This document shows positions 17,001-26,819 of a stretch of 54,579 nucleotides of DNA, one piece after another (within the stretch, counting starts at the first letter, position 1; the number at the start of each line of letters is the position of its first letter). The notes beneath the pieces are model-generated. The model worked only from the letters and a program-made list of their open reading frames with translations. It had not been told where the DNA came from and searched no databases. This DNA comes from Blastococcus saxobsidens. Lineage in GTDB: Bacteria; Actinomycetota; Actinomycetes; Mycobacteriales; Geodermatophilaceae. The translations under genes were made by a program, and so were the position numbers. The stretch is taken from NCBI RefSeq assembly GCF_002938435.1, contig NZ_POQT01000031.1:1-54579 (forward strand), given 5' to 3'.

Positions 17001-18143
17001 TCAGCCCAGGGCGTCGAGCGCGCGGGACAGGTCGGCGACCAGGTCGGCGGTGTCCTCGATGCCGCACGACAGCCGGACGAACCCGGCCGGGACGGCGTCC
17101 CCGCCCCACTGCGCGCGGCGGTCGACGGTGCTGTGCACGCCACCGAAACTGGTGGCCGCCGCCCAGAGCCGGCTGGCCGCCAGCAGCCGCGACACCGCGG
17201 CCTCGTCGGCCAGCTCGAGCGACACGACCCCGTTGGGCCGCAGCATCTGCCGCGAGGCCAGTGCGAACGACGGGTCCCCCGGCCGCCACGGCCAGCGCAG
17301 GTTCGTCACTGCCGGGTGCCCGTCCAGCAGCTCCACCACGGCCGCCGCGTTGGCCGCCTGGCGGGCCAGCCGCAGGTCCACGGTGCTCATCGAGCGGTGG
17401 CCCAGCCAGGCCTCGAACGGGCCCGGCGTGCTGCCGGTTCGGTCCCGGAACCCCTTGACCTGCGCGTGCAGGTCGTCGTCGGTCACGGTCACGTGCCCGA
17501 GGAGGACGTCGCTGTGCCCGGTGAGCGCCTTGGTGTCGCTGCCCACGGTGAGGTCGGCGCCGAGGGCCAGCGGGCGCTGGCCGAGCGGCGTCGCGGTCGT
17601 GTTGTCGACGGCGACCAGCGCGCCGGCGGCGTGGGCGGCCGTGGCCACCGCCGCGATGTCGCAGACGTCGAGCTGCGGGTTGCTCGGCGTCTCCAGGAGC
17701 ACCATGCGCACCCCGGCCAGCCCGCCTTCGGCGGCCACCCGCTCGATGTCGGGGGTGGCCACGTACTGCACCTCGACGCCGAAGCGGGCCAGCTCCTCGG
17801 CCGCCAGCAGGCGGGTCGTGTAGTAGCCGTCCGAGGGCAGGACCACGCGGTCACCGCTGCGCACGCAGGCCAGCACGGCTGCGGTCAGCGCCGCCATCCC
17901 GGTGGCGAAGGACAGGCAGCGCCCACCGTCCAGCTCGCCCACCGCGTCCTCGAAGACCCGCAGGGTGGGGTGCTCGGTGCGCCCGTAGGCGTCTGCGCCG
18001 TCCGCCCGTGGCGGCTGGTCGCCGAGGTGGAAGGGGGCGGCGAACACCGGCGACGGCCGCAGCGGCGCGCCCGGCACCGCGGGGTCCTCCCCGGCACGGA
18101 CCGCCCGCGTCCCGTCGCCGTAGCCGGCCAGGTCTCCGCTCAC
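17001..18143 (-). CDS. PLP-dependent cystathionine gamma-synthase/lyase family enzyme
   Basis: A 380-residue Cys/Met-metabolism PLP enzyme. [17 protein letters not shown] and [12 protein letters not shown] bind the phosphate and substrate, [15 protein letters not shown] carries the PLP-pyridine Asp, and [11 protein letters not shown] contains the Schiff-base Lys. Start GTG 18143 overlaps the gpsA stop (GAGTGAGC), so it is translationally coupled. It could be a cystathionine gamma-lyase, gamma-synthase or a related sulfhydrylase; motifs do not separate these. The GHSD motif in place of the usual GHSDV/GHSDL is normal. It is last in a plsC-gpsA-PLP operon and converges on the Pcs-like gene. Confidence 0.88.
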   Translation of the reverse strand: MSGDLAGYGDGTRAVRAGEDPAVPGAPLRPSPVFAAPFHLGDQPPRADGADAYGRTEHPTLRVFEDAVGELDGGRCLSFATGMAALTAAVLACVRSGDRVVLPSDGYYTTRLLAAEELARFGVEVQYVATPDIERVAAEGGLAGVRMVLLETPSNPQLDVCDIAAVATAAHAAGALVAVDNTTATPLGQRPLALGADLTVGSDTKALTGHSDVLLGHVTVTDDDLHAQVKGFRDRTGSTPGPFEAWLGHRSMSTVDLRLARQAANAAAVVELLDGHPAVTNLRWPWRPGDPSFALASRQMLRPNGVVSLELADEAAVSRLLAASRLWAAATSFGGVHSTVDRRAQWGGDAVPAGFVRLSCGIEDTADLVADLSRALDALG

Positions 18144-19135
18144 TCGGACTTCGCCTCCCGCGACATGATCTCCCGCACCATCTGGGCGGGCGCCTCCCCC
18201 TCGTGGCACACCCGCACGACCGCCTCGGTGATCGGTACGTCGATCCCGTGCGCCCGCGCCAGGTCCAGCACCGAGCGGCAGCTCTTCACTCCCTCGGCGG
18301 TCTGCCGGGTGCTCCGCTGCACCTCCTCGACCGACATCCCCCGGCCCAGCTTCTCGCCGAAGGTCCGGTTCCGGGACAGCGGCGAGCTGCACGTGGCGAC
18401 CAGGTCGCCCAGCCCGGCGAGCCCGGCGAAGGTGGTGAGCTCGGCGCCCAGGGCCATGCCGAGCCGGGCGGTCTCGGCCAGCCCGCGGGTGATCAGCGAG
18501 GCCCGGGTGTTGTCACCGAAGCCGAGCCCCTCGGCGATGCCGCAGGACAGCGCGATCACGTTCTTCACCGCGCCGCCGAGCTCGCAGCCGACGAGGTCGG
18601 GGTTGGTGTAGGGCCGGAAGTAGCGGGTGTGGCAGGCGGCCTGCAGCTGGGCGACCCGGTCGGCGTCGGAGCAGGCGATCACCGTGGCCGCCGGCTGCTC
18701 CTCGGCGATCTCCCGGGCCAGGTTCGGCCCCGACAGCGCCGCCACGCGCTCCGGCCCGGCCCCGGTCACCTCCTGGATGACCTCGCTCATCCGCTTGGTG
18801 GTGCCGAGCTCGATGCCCTTCATGAGCGACAGCAGCGTGGCGTCCGGCGGCAGCAGGTCCCGCCACTCGGCCAGGTTGTCGCGCAGCGACTGGGACGGCA
18901 CGGCGAGCACGACGACGTCGGCGTCGCGCAGCGCCTCGCCGGGGTCTGCGGTCGCGCGCAGCCGGTCGGGCAGCCGCACACCCGGCAGGTAGTCGGCGTT
19001 CTCCCGCGAGTCGGTGATGGCGGCGGCCAGCTCCGGCCGGCGCGCGTGCAGCACCACCTCGCAGCCGGCGTCGGCCAGCACCTTGGCGAACGTCGTCCCC
19101 CAGGAGCCCGCACCGAGGACCGCGGCCCGCGTCAC
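18140..19135 (-). CDS. gpsA: Glycerol-3-phosphate dehydrogenase [NAD(P)+]
   Basis: Reduces dihydroxyacetone phosphate to sn-glycerol 3-phosphate for phospholipids. The 331-residue protein starts [20 protein letters not shown] with the dinucleotide motif GAGSWG. The catalytic Lys lies in [15 protein letters not shown], and [17 protein letters not shown] is the family signature. It overlaps plsC upstream by four bases and the PLP gene downstream by four, forming a compact operon. Its neighbour plsC uses the product pathway, a functional link. Confidence 0.96.
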   Translation of the reverse strand: MTRAAVLGAGSWGTTFAKVLADAGCEVVLHARRPELAAAITDSRENADYLPGVRLPDRLRATADPGEALRDADVVVLAVPSQSLRDNLAEWRDLLPPDATLLSLMKGIELGTTKRMSEVIQEVTGAGPERVAALSGPNLAREIAEEQPAATVIACSDADRVAQLQAACHTRYFRPYTNPDLVGCELGGAVKNVIALSCGIAEGLGFGDNTRASLITRGLAETARLGMALGAELTTFAGLAGLGDLVATCSSPLSRNRTFGEKLGRGMSVEEVQRSTRQTAEGVKSCRSVLDLARAHGIDVPITEAVVRVCHEGEAPAQMVREIMSREAKSE

Positions 19136-19899
19136 GCCGCGCTCCCCGGGAGGTCCCCGGGCTGTTCGCGCCGGGGCGCGGGGTGCACCGCCCGCGGCGC
19201 CGGCTCCCCGCGCAGCTCGGACAACTGGTTCCGCACCCGGGCCATCATGTGTTCGGTCGTCTCCCGTAGCAGCTCGGCGTCGATGGGGCGGCCCGCCGCG
19301 ACCTGCGCGCGGACCGCGGAGAGGTCGAGGGGCTCGCCGACGAGGTAGTCGGCGGGCGTGCGGAGCCGCAGGTGCAGCTTCCTGGTGTGGTAGTCATGCA
19401 CCCGCTGCGGCCCCCACTGGGCGACCGGCACGACCACCGCGTCGGTGGTCAGCGCCAGGTGCGCCGCGCCGGTGCGGGCCTGCATCGGCCACCAGTCGGG
19501 GTCCCGGGTCACCGAACCCTCGGGGTAGACCACGATCAGGTTACCGGCCCGCAGGTCGACCTCGGCGGCGGTGAGCGCACCCCGCGCCGCGGTGGAGTAG
19601 CGCGCGACCGGGATCTGCCCGGCGGCCCGCAGGATCGTGCCGGCGAGACCCTTGAACACCGACTGCTTGGCCAGGAAGTGCGGGATGCGTCCCGCGTCGA
19701 AGACCAGGCGGGCGCAGGCGAGCGGGTCCAGCACGGAGACGTGGTTGGCCACCAGGAGGACGGGGCCGGTCGTGGGGATGCGCTCGGCGTGCCGGTAGCG
19801 CAGCCGGAACAGCAGCGAGGCGGCGGGGTGCACGACGACGATGCAGAGCCACAGGGCGAACGGGATGCGGCCACGGGTGCGCCACGTGCTGCCCGGCAT
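19132..19899 (-). CDS. plsC: 1-acyl-sn-glycerol-3-phosphate acyltransferase
   Basis: A 255-residue membrane acyltransferase that makes phosphatidic acid. The ATG at 19899 ([14 protein letters not shown]) follows GAGGGAGG. A hydrophobic N-terminal segment (about residues 12-35) precedes the acyltransferase motifs [10 protein letters not shown] (HxxxxD; His and Asp catalytic) and YPEGSVTRD. The C-terminal tail is basic. It is the first gene of the plsC-gpsA-PLP operon and is divergent from cofC. The order ddl, gpsA, plsC is shared with other actinobacteria. Confidence 0.92.
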   Translation of the reverse strand: MPGSTWRTRGRIPFALWLCIVVVHPAASLLFRLRYRHAERIPTTGPVLLVANHVSVLDPLACARLVFDAGRIPHFLAKQSVFKGLAGTILRAAGQIPVARYSTAARGALTAAEVDLRAGNLIVVYPEGSVTRDPDWWPMQARTGAAHLALTTDAVVVPVAQWGPQRVHDYHTRKLHLRLRTPADYLVGEPLDLSAVRAQVAAGRPIDAELLRETTEHMMARVRNQLSELRGEPAPRAVHPAPRREQPGDLPGSAA

Positions 19900-20007
19900 C
19901 GCGTCGACCTCCCTCTCCTGCGCGCTGCCCCATGATCGACCCGCGCCGCCGTGCCCCCCGCACCGGGTCCCGCGGGACGCCCCCCGGGACGACGGTGTGC
20001 TCACATT

Positions 20008-20661
20008 GTGGCCGTGCACCCCTGGTCGGTCGTGGTCCCGGCGAAGCGGCTCGCCGTCGCCAAGACCCGGCTGCAGCCGCTCACCGGCGCATCCGGGGCA
20101 GACCACCGGGCCGTGGTCCTCGCACTGCTGGCCGACACGGTGGCCGCCGCCGTGGCCTGCCCGCTGGTCGGCTCGGTCGTGGTCGTCACCGACGAGCCGC
20201 TGGCCGCCCAGCTGGCCGGAGGGCTCGGGGCCCGGACGGTGGCCGACGAGCCCGACCGCGGGCTGAACCCGGCGCTGGAGCACGGTGCGCGGGCGGCGGG
20301 GGGCGCGGCAGTGGCCGCGCTCTCCTCCGACCTGCCCGCCCTGCGGCCGGCGGAGCTGGCGGCGGCGCTCGACGCGGCCTCGGCCGCACCGCGCTGCTTC
20401 GTCACCGACGCGCAGGGCACCGGCACCACCCTGCTCACCGCCGTCGGCACGCCGCTGCGCCCGCGGTTCGGGCGGGACTCCGCGCGCGCCCACCGCGACG
20501 ACGGCGCCCTCCCGCTGACCGGCGACTGGCCCGGGCTGCTGCGCGACGTCGACACCCCGGCGGACCTGCGCGCGGCCGTCCACCTGGGCGTCGGGACGCG
20601 GACGTCCGAGCTGCTGCGCAGCTCGCCGACTCTCGCCGTTCACCTGGGTGCGGCACGATGA
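20008..20661 (+). CDS. fbiD: Phosphoenolpyruvate/2-phospholactate guanylyltransferase (F420 synthesis)
   Basis: CofC/FbiD-family nucleotidyltransferase, 217 residues from GTG 20008 ([21 protein letters not shown]). The N-terminal [14 protein letters not shown] binds the nucleotide, VVVTDE and [11 protein letters not shown] carry the metal-binding Asp, and FGRDSARAH is the C-terminal family motif. In mycobacteria the orthologue (Rv2983, same gene neighbourhood) makes enolpyruvyl-diphospho-5'-guanosine from phosphoenolpyruvate and GTP for coenzyme F420. This implies the organism makes F420; the other fbi genes are not here. It overlaps ppk1 by 14 bases if the first ppk1 GTG is used. Confidence 0.9.
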   Translation: MAVHPWSVVVPAKRLAVAKTRLQPLTGASGADHRAVVLALLADTVAAAVACPLVGSVVVVTDEPLAAQLAGGLGARTVADEPDRGLNPALEHGARAAGGAAVAALSSDLPALRPAELAAALDAASAAPRCFVTDAQGTGTTLLTAVGTPLRPRFGRDSARAHRDDGALPLTGDWPGLLRDVDTPADLRAAVHLGVGTRTSELLRSSPTLAVHLGAAR

Positions 20662-22753
20662 CGACGTGCCTTCCGACGCTGCGAACCGCACGACCGCACT
20701 CCCGCCCGATCGGTACCTGAACCGGGAACTGTCCTGGCTGGACTTCAACTCCCGGGTGCTGGAACTGGCCGAGGACGACGGCCTGCCCCTGCTGGAGCGG
20801 GTCAAGTACCTGGCGATCTTCGCCAGCAACCTCGACGAGTTCTACATGGTCCGGATCGCCGGGCTGAAGCGACGGCAGAACACCGGGCTCACCGTCCGCT
20901 CCCCCGACGGGCTGACCATCCGCGAGCAGCTGGAACGGGTCACCGCGCGCACCCAGGAGCTGGTGCAGCGGCACTCCGACGTCTTCAACAAGGACGTGCT
21001 GCCGCGGCTGGAGGAGGCCGGCATCCGGATCGTGCGCTGGGACGAGCTGGAGGAGAGCGCGGCGGTCCGGCTGCGCGAGTACTTCCGCGACCAGGTCTTC
21101 CCCGTGCTCACCCCGCTGGCGGTGGACCCCGCGCACCCCTTCCCATACATCAGCGGGCTGTCCCTGAACCTGGCCGTGTCGGTGCGCGACCCCGAGACCG
21201 GTGCCCCGCGCTTCGCCCGGCTCAAGGTGCCCAACAACGTGCCGCGGTTCGTGCCCGTGTCCACCGGTGCCGGGCCGGACGCCGTCGGCACCGCGACCTT
21301 CCTCCCGCTGGAGGACCTCATCGCCGCGCACCTCTCGCAGCTCTTCCCGGGCCTGGAGGTGAACGACCACCACTTCTTCCGCGTCACCCGCAACGCCGAC
21401 CTGGAGGTCGAGGAGGACCGCGACGAGGACCTCCTGCAGGCCCTCGAGCGCGAGCTCGCGCGCCGCCGGTTCGGGCCCGCGGTGCGGCTGGAGGTCGCCG
21501 AGCCGATGGACCCCCGGATCCTCGAGGTGCTGATCTCCGAGCTGGAGGTGTCCCCCGCCGACGTCGTCCACGTGCCCGGGCTGCTCGACCTGGCCTCGCT
21601 GTGGGCGCTCTACGACCTGGACCGACCGGAGCTCAAGGACGAGCCCTTCGTGCCGGCCACGCACCCGCGGCTCAGCGACGGGGAGACCCCCAAGAGCGTC
21701 TTCGCCACCCTGCGCGAGGGCGACGTCCTGCTGCACCACCCCTACCACTCGTTCGCCACCAGCGTGCAGCGCTTCATCGAGCAGGCGGCGGCCGACCCGA
21801 ACGTGCTGGCGATCAAGCAGACCCTGTACCGCACCTCCGGCGACTCCCCCATCGTCAACGCGCTCATCGAGGCCGCCGAGGCCGGCAAGCAGGTCGTGGT
21901 CCTGGTGGAGATCAAGGCCCGGTTCGACGAGGAGGCCAACATCAGCTGGGCCCGCTCGCTGGAGCGGGCCGGCTGCCACGTCGTCTACGGGCTGGTGGGC
22001 CTCAAGACGCATTGCAAGACGGCGCTGGTGGTGCGCCGGGAGCAGGGCGTGATCCGGCGGTACTGCCACATCGGCACCGGCAACTACAACCCGAAGACGG
22101 CGCGCATCTACGAGGACGTCGGCATCCTGACCGCCGACCCGCGCGTGGGCGCGGACCTCACCGACCTGTTCAACACCCTCACCGGCTACTCGCGGCAGAC
22201 CAACTACCGGACGCTCATGGTGGCCCCGCACGGGATCCGCAACGGCCTGGTGGAGAAGATCCGCCGGGAGGCGCGGCACGCCGCCGAGGGCCGCTCCGCC
22301 GGCATCCGCATCAAGGTGAACTCGCTGGTCGACGAGCGGATCATCGACGCGCTCTACGAGGCCTCGCGGGCCGGCGTCCCGGTGGAGCTGTTCGTGCGCG
22401 GCATCTGCGCGCTGCGCCCGGGGGTCGAAGGGCTGTCGGAGACGATCCGGGTCCGCTCGATCGTCGGCCGCTTCCTGGAGCACTCGCGGGTCATCTCGTT
22501 CGTCAACGGCGGGGCGGACGAGTGGTGGATCGGCAGCGCCGACCTCATGCACCGCAACCTCGACCGCCGGGTGGAGGTGCTCCTGCGGGTCTGCGACGAG
22601 GCGGCCCGCACACAGCTGCACGAGACGCTCGCCCCGGCGATGGAGCCGGGCGTGCGCTGCTGGGAGCTGCGCAGCGACGGGCGCTGGGAGCACCTGGAGG
22701 GGCGTGATTACCAGGCCGAGCTGCTGCACCGGATCCATGACCTCGCCGGCTGA
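20648..22753 (+). CDS. ppk1: Polyphosphate kinase 1
   Basis: Reversibly polymerises the gamma-phosphate of ATP into inorganic polyphosphate. The protein is 701 residues from the first GTG, and a second in-frame GTG at 20666 ([10 protein letters not shown]) is equally plausible because neither has a clear ribosome site. [15 protein letters not shown] starts the N domain. The two catalytic-region histidines are in [11 protein letters not shown] and [35 protein letters not shown] is also typical. It lies in a fbiD-ppk1-mutT1 operon, the mycobacterial order (Rv2983-Rv2985). Confidence 0.96.
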   Translation: MRHDDDVPSDAANRTTALPPDRYLNRELSWLDFNSRVLELAEDDGLPLLERVKYLAIFASNLDEFYMVRIAGLKRRQNTGLTVRSPDGLTIREQLERVTARTQELVQRHSDVFNKDVLPRLEEAGIRIVRWDELEESAAVRLREYFRDQVFPVLTPLAVDPAHPFPYISGLSLNLAVSVRDPETGAPRFARLKVPNNVPRFVPVSTGAGPDAVGTATFLPLEDLIAAHLSQLFPGLEVNDHHFFRVTRNADLEVEEDRDEDLLQALERELARRRFGPAVRLEVAEPMDPRILEVLISELEVSPADVVHVPGLLDLASLWALYDLDRPELKDEPFVPATHPRLSDGETPKSVFATLREGDVLLHHPYHSFATSVQRFIEQAAADPNVLAIKQTLYRTSGDSPIVNALIEAAEAGKQVVVLVEIKARFDEEANISWARSLERAGCHVVYGLVGLKTHCKTALVVRREQGVIRRYCHIGTGNYNPKTARIYEDVGILTADPRVGADLTDLFNTLTGYSRQTNYRTLMVAPHGIRNGLVEKIRREARHAAEGRSAGIRIKVNSLVDERIIDALYEASRAGVPVELFVRGICALRPGVEGLSETIRVRSIVGRFLEHSRVISFVNGGADEWWIGSADLMHRNLDRRVEVLLRVCDEAARTQLHETLAPAMEPGVRCWELRSDGRWEHLEGRDYQAELLHRIHDLAG

Positions 22754-23657
22754 CCGGTCGACCGTCGCGGCCGCCGGCGGTGTCGTGTGGCGGCCGGCCG
22801 GCAACGGCATCGAGATCGCCGTCGTGCACCGGCCCCGCTACGACGACTGGTCCCTGCCCAAGGGGAAGCTCGAGGCCGGTGAGCACGCGCTGGTCGCCGC
22901 CTGCCGGGAGGTGCTCGAGGAGACCGGCCTGGCGGTGGTCGCCGGGCGTCGCGGGCCCACGACCCAGTACGCGGTCGACGGCGCACCCAAGCGCGTGGAC
23001 TACTGGCTCATGCGGTGCGTCGGGGACACCTTCGTCGTCAGCGACGAGGTGGACGAACTGCGGTGGCTGTCCCCCGACGACGCCACGGCGCTGGTCACCC
23101 ACGACCACGACCGGCTGGTGATCGCCGACGCCGCCCGCACCGACGTCCCGCGCGAGCCGCGGCTGCTGCTGGTGCGGCACGGCAAGGCCGGGAGCGAGAG
23201 CGCGTGGGAGGGGCCCGACGCCGTGCGCCCGCTGACGCCGGCCGGCGAGCAGCAGGCCCGGCAGCTGGCCGGCGTGCTGCCGCTGTTCTGCCCCACCCGG
23301 GTCGTGACGGCCGCGCCGCTGCGGTGCCGGCAGACCGTGGCGCCGCTGGCCGAGCGGCTGGGACTGGCGGTCGACGACCTGCCCGAGTTCGGGGAGCCGG
23401 AGTTCGGCGGCGACCCGCACCGTGCGCTGGACACGGCGCTGCGGCTGCTGGAGGGGCCCGGCGTCACCGTCGTCTGCAGCCAGGGCGGCACCATCCCCAC
23501 CGTGCTCGGCGCCCTGGGCGTGCACGGCCACGGGGTCCGCGGGCTGCCGGCGCCGGCCGCCAAGGGCAGCGTGTGGGCGCTCGGCGGCCGGCCGGGCGCC
23601 CTGGTGGCCGACTACTTCCGCGACGTCGAGCCGGATCCGGACGCCCCCGGGACCTAG
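22737..23657 (+). CDS. mutT1: MutT1-like Nudix hydrolase fused to histidine phosphatase
   Basis: A 306-residue two-domain enzyme. Residues 1-140 are a Nudix domain with an intact Nudix box from GKLEAGEHA to REVLEETGL. From about residue 142, [13 protein letters not shown] begins a histidine-phosphatase domain with the catalytic RHG and a later [11 protein letters not shown]. The mycobacterial homologue (Rv2985) hydrolyses 8-oxo-dGTP/8-oxo-GTP and diadenosine polyphosphates and follows ppk1 there too. I chose the ATG at 22737 (MTSPADRST), which overlaps ppk1 by 17 bases. The stop at 23655-23657 abuts a perfect inverted repeat. Confidence 0.9.
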   Translation: MTSPADRSTVAAAGGVVWRPAGNGIEIAVVHRPRYDDWSLPKGKLEAGEHALVAACREVLEETGLAVVAGRRGPTTQYAVDGAPKRVDYWLMRCVGDTFVVSDEVDELRWLSPDDATALVTHDHDRLVIADAARTDVPREPRLLLVRHGKAGSESAWEGPDAVRPLTPAGEQQARQLAGVLPLFCPTRVVTAAPLRCRQTVAPLAERLGLAVDDLPEFGEPEFGGDPHRALDTALRLLEGPGVTVVCSQGGTIPTVLGALGVHGHGVRGLPAPAAKGSVWALGGRPGALVADYFRDVEPDPDAPGT

Positions 23658-23715
23658 GCATGGGAAGCGATACATGCGTTTGCGGGGCGACGACGCATGT
23701 ATCGCTTCCCATGCC
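23657..23715. terminator. Perfect 23-bp inverted repeat between convergent mutT1 and leuD
   Basis: The arms at 23657-23679 and 23693-23715 are exact reverse complements, separated by a 13-base loop (TTGCGGGGCGACG). The left arm begins GGCATGGGAAGCGATACATG. The arms are only about half GC, unlike the surroundings. It sits between the two convergent stop codons, so a two-way terminator is the simple reading. There is no T tract, and the sequence looks more like a dispersed palindromic repeat than a housekeeping terminator. Confidence 0.75.
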
Positions 23716-23729
23716 CGGGGTGGCGCGGG

Positions 23730-24329
23730 TCAGAGCGCCGGGAGGGCCTTCGGCAGCCAGGCCGGCCGGCGGGCCTCGAAGGCCTCGACGTCGCCGAGGT
23801 GCCGCTCGGTCAGCCCGACGTCGTCCAGGCCTTCCAGGAGCCGCCAGCGGGTGTAGTCGTCGGCCTCGAACGGGACCGTCGTGCCGCCGTAGGTGACCAG
23901 CTTGGCCTGCAGGTCGACGGTCACCTGCGTGGTCGGGTCGGCCTCGGCGGCCGCCCACAGCGCCTCCACCTCGGCCTGCGGCAGGACGACGGTGAGCAGC
24001 CCGGCCTTGGTCGAGTTGTTCTTGAAGATGTCGGCGAACCGCGAGGAGATGACGACGCGGAACCCGCCGTCCAGCAGCGCCCAGACGGCGTGCTCGCGGG
24101 AGGAACCGGTACCGAAGTCGGGCCCGGCGACGAGGATCGAGGCGTCGGCGTACTCGGGCTTGTTGAGCACGAAGTCCGGCTCGTTGGTGCGCCAGGCGAC
24201 GAACAGTCCGTCCTCGAACCCGGTGCGGGTGATCCGCTTGAGGTACTCGGCCGGGATGATCTGGTCGGTGTCGACGGCGCTGCGGCGCAGCGGGGCGACC
24301 GTGCCGGTGTGCGTGATGAAGGCGTCCAC
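23730..24329 (-). CDS. leuD: 3-isopropylmalate dehydratase small subunit
   Basis: Swivel subunit of isopropylmalate isomerase, 199 residues, start GTG 24329 ([17 protein letters not shown]). Family motifs are [13 protein letters not shown] and [17 protein letters not shown], with [15 protein letters not shown] after. It converts 2-isopropylmalate to 3-isopropylmalate with LeuC, and the same enzyme acts on citramalate in the CimA route. The start is five bases after the leuC stop, so the subunits are made from one message. Confidence 0.96.
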   Translation of the reverse strand: MDAFITHTGTVAPLRRSAVDTDQIIPAEYLKRITRTGFEDGLFVAWRTNEPDFVLNKPEYADASILVAGPDFGTGSSREHAVWALLDGGFRVVISSRFADIFKNNSTKAGLLTVVLPQAEVEALWAAAEADPTTQVTVDLQAKLVTYGGTTVPFEADDYTRWRLLEGLDDVGLTERHLGDVEAFEARRPAWLPKALPAL

Positions 24330-24334
24330 GTCGG

Positions 24335-25741
24335 TCAGGCTCCGATCAGGTCGGCGGGGGCGGTCAGGCGGCCGGTGAGCGCGGTGGCCGCGGCCACCGA
24401 CGGCGACACCAGGTGGGTGCGCCCACCCTTGCCCTGCCGGCCCTGGAAGTTGCGGTTGCTGGTGGAGGCGGAGCGTTCCCCCGGCTTGAGCTGGTCGGGG
24501 TTCATGCCCAGGCACATCGAGCAGCCCGCCCCCCGCCACTCGGCCCCGGCGTCGATGAAGACCTTGTCCAGGCCCTCGGCCTCGGCCTGGCTCTTCACCC
24601 CGACCGAGCCCGGGACGACGAGCATGCGGGTGCTCGGGTCGATGGTCTTCCCCCGCAGCAGCTCCGCGGCGACCCGCAGGTCCTCGATGCGGCCGTTGGT
24701 GCAGGAGCCGAGGAAGACGGTGTCGACCTCGATCTCGGTGAGCGGCGTGCCCGGGGTCAGGCCCATGTAGGCCAGCGCCTGCTCCGCGGCCTGGCGCTCA
24801 CCCTCGTCGGCGATCTGCGCCGGGTCGGGCACCCGCTCGCTGATCGGCAGCCCCTGGCCGGGGTTGGTGCCCCAGGTGACGAAGGGCGTCAGGGTGGCGG
24901 CGTCCAGGACCACCTCGGCGTCGAAGACGGCGCCCTCGTCGGTGCGCAGCGTCGACCAGTACTCGACCGCGGCGTCCCAGTCGGCGCCCTGCGGGGCGTG
25001 CGGGCGGCCCTCCAGGAAGTCGAAGGTGGTCTGGTCCGGCGCGATCAGCCCGGCCTTGGCGCCGGCCTCGATCGACATGTTGCAGATCGTCATCCGGGCC
25101 TCCATGGACAGCGCCTCGATGGCGCTGCCGCGGTACTCGATGACGTGACCGGCGGCGCCGTTGGTGCCGATCTGCGCGATGACGGCCAGGATCACGTCCT
25201 TCGCCGAGACGCCCGGGGGCAGCTCGCCGTCGACGGTGACCGCCATCTGCTTGGGCTTGTACTGGGGCAGCGTCTGGGTGGCGAGCACGTGCTCGACCTC
25301 GCTGGTGCCGATGCCGAACGCCAGCGCCCCGAACGCCCCGTGCGTGGAGGTGTGGCTGTCCCCGCAGACGATCGTCATGCCGGGCTGGGTGAGCCCCAGC
25401 TGCGGGCCGATCACGTGCACGATGCCCTGGTCGCGGTCGCCCATGGGGGCCAGCCGGATGCCGAACTCGGCGGCGTTCCGGCGCAGCGCGTCGACCTGCG
25501 CCCGGCTGATCGGGTCGGCGATGGGGCTGAGGATGTCCAGCGTCGGGACGTTGTGGTCCTCCGTCGCCATCGTCAGGTCAGGACGGCGGACCGTGCGCCC
25601 GGCGGCCCGGAGGCCGTCGAAGGCCTGCGGGCTGGTCACCTCGTGCACGAGGTGGAGGTCGATGTAGAGCAGGTCGGGCTCGCCCGCGGTGCTGCGCACC
25701 ACGTGGGCCTCGTACACCTTCTCTGCCAGGGTCTTCGGCAC
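24335..25741 (-). CDS. leuC: 3-isopropylmalate dehydratase large subunit
   Basis: Aconitase-family [4Fe-4S] subunit, 468 residues, start GTG 25741 ([16 protein letters not shown]) with GAGGA upstream. The cluster Cys are in [13 protein letters not shown] and [14 protein letters not shown]. The N-terminal [16 protein letters not shown] and [16 protein letters not shown] motifs are typical. It is divergent from an IclR-type regulator with a 76-bp gap containing two dyads, the arrangement of NdgR (Streptomyces) and LtbR (Corynebacterium), which control leuCD. Confidence 0.97.
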   Translation of the reverse strand: MPKTLAEKVYEAHVVRSTAGEPDLLYIDLHLVHEVTSPQAFDGLRAAGRTVRRPDLTMATEDHNVPTLDILSPIADPISRAQVDALRRNAAEFGIRLAPMGDRDQGIVHVIGPQLGLTQPGMTIVCGDSHTSTHGAFGALAFGIGTSEVEHVLATQTLPQYKPKQMAVTVDGELPPGVSAKDVILAVIAQIGTNGAAGHVIEYRGSAIEALSMEARMTICNMSIEAGAKAGLIAPDQTTFDFLEGRPHAPQGADWDAAVEYWSTLRTDEGAVFDAEVVLDAATLTPFVTWGTNPGQGLPISERVPDPAQIADEGERQAAEQALAYMGLTPGTPLTEIEVDTVFLGSCTNGRIEDLRVAAELLRGKTIDPSTRMLVVPGSVGVKSQAEAEGLDKVFIDAGAEWRGAGCSMCLGMNPDQLKPGERSASTSNRNFQGRQGKGGRTHLVSPSVAAATALTGRLTAPADLIGA

Positions 25742-25773
25742 GGTTCGTCCTCTCACCGGGCATCCGCTGGGGG

Positions 25774-25807
25774 GATCGCGGTAGCGATCTCATTGCATGG
25801 GATGCAA
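25774..25807. promoter_or_regulatory. Likely IclR-type operator(s) in the leuC-iclR gap
   Basis: Two dyads lie in the 76-bp divergent gap. GATCGC (25774-25779) and GCGATC (25784-25789) are separated by four bases. TTGCAT (25793-25798) and ATGCAA (25802-25807) are separated by GGG and form a perfect 15-bp dyad centred 18 bp before the chosen regulator start. Either could bind the adjacent regulator and control both directions. Binding is inferred from position and symmetry. Confidence 0.6.
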
Positions 25808-25817
25808 GTATTGCTGT

Positions 25818-26519
25818 GTGGGACAGCCTAACCCGGTAGCGGTTCTGGACAAAGCGGTGTCGATCCTCCATGCCGTGGCGCAGGAGCCGGCGACCCTCGC
25901 CGAGCTCGTGGTGCGCACCGGCCTGCCCCGCGCGACGGCCCACCGGCTGGCCGTCGCGCTCGAGGGCCACCGCCTGGTGCGCCGGACCGACGGCGGCAGC
26001 TGGGCGCCCGGGCCTGCGCTGGCGGAGCTGGGGCGCGGCACCGCCGACATCGGCGAGATCGCCGGGCGGCACCTGGCCACCCTGCGGGACCTGACCGGCG
26101 AGAGCGCGCAGTTCTACGTCCGGGACGGCGCCACGCGCGTCTGCGTCGCCGCCGCCGAGCGCACGAGCGGGCTGCGGGACACCGTTCCGGTGGGCGCGCG
26201 CCTGCCCATGACCGCCGGCTCGGCCGCCCACGCGCTGCTGGCGTTCATGCCGGCCGACGAGGTGAACCGGCTGCTGCCCAACGCCAGCTTCACCGCCCGG
26301 ACGCTGCTTGACGTCCGCCGGCGCGGCTGGGCGCACAGCGTCGCCGAGCGCGAGGCCGGGGTGGCCTCCCTGTCCGCCCCGGTGCGCGACGGGACGGGGG
26401 CCGTCCTCGGCGCGGTGTCGATCTCGGGACCGGTCGAGCGGCTGGGTCGCCGGCCCGCCGCCGAGGTCATCGGCGCGGTGCTCGACGCCTCGGCAGCGAT
26501 CTCCCGCGCCGCCCGCTGA
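25818..26519 (+). CDS. ndgR: IclR-family regulator, NdgR/LtbR type
   Basis: A 233-residue regulator from GTG 25818 (MGQPNPVAVLDKAVSILHAV). The N-terminal winged helix has ATLAELVVRTGLPRATAHRLAVALEGHRLV; the C-terminal IclR effector domain has GARLPMTAGSAAHALLAF and an Arg/Ser-containing region before SAPVRDGTGAVLGAVSISGP. An ATG at 25797 would put the operator dyad inside the coding sequence, so the later GTG is preferred. Divergence from leuCD fits NdgR/LtbR, which regulate leuCD and other amino acid genes in response to branched-chain amino acids. Confidence 0.85.
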   Translation: MGQPNPVAVLDKAVSILHAVAQEPATLAELVVRTGLPRATAHRLAVALEGHRLVRRTDGGSWAPGPALAELGRGTADIGEIAGRHLATLRDLTGESAQFYVRDGATRVCVAAAERTSGLRDTVPVGARLPMTAGSAAHALLAFMPADEVNRLLPNASFTARTLLDVRRRGWAHSVAEREAGVASLSAPVRDGTGAVLGAVSISGPVERLGRRPAAEVIGAVLDASAAISRAAR

Positions 26520-26523
26520 GCCG

Positions 26524-26802
26524 TCAGTCCCGCCGGTCGGCGTCGGCCTTCGGCGGGTCGACGACCACCGGGCGGAGCCTGGACCACAGCACGAAGGCCA
26601 GGCCGAAGAGCAGCATCGCGATCCCGACCCAGAGGTTGGCGTTCCAGCCGCCGGTCTTCGCCTGCTCCTCGGCGGTGTTGTTGACCAGCCCCATGATCAC
26701 CAGGACGACGCCGTAGAACCCGATGAGAGCGCCGATCACGTTGCGGATGTCGAACGCGCCCGCCGACTGCGGACGGTCGTTGCTGCTGGATGCGCTGCTC
26801 AC
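26524..26802 (-). CDS. Small two-helix membrane protein linked to the SSS transporter
   Basis: A 92-residue protein starting at GTG 26802 (MSSASSSNDRPQSAGAFDIR), 17 bases after the symporter stop. Two membrane helices (about 22-45, NVIGALIGFYGVVLVIMGLV, and 58-75, LWVGIAMLLFGLAFVLW) form a hairpin with a basic C-terminal tail. No family name is certain. Small two-helix proteins are encoded next to some sodium/solute symporters (for example the DUF997/YhdT partner of PanF and DUF4212 proteins), so an accessory subunit is a fair guess. It converges on the IclR gene. Confidence 0.75.
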   Translation of the reverse strand: MSSASSSNDRPQSAGAFDIRNVIGALIGFYGVVLVIMGLVNNTAEEQAKTGGWNANLWVGIAMLLFGLAFVLWSRLRPVVVDPPKADADRRD

Positions 26803-26819
26803 GGCTGCGGTCCCCTCGC

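Noticed and set aside
16230-18611. 793-codon plus frame
   Set aside because: Overlaps the Pcs-like gene on the same strand and the PLP and gpsA genes on the other; no recognisable domain.
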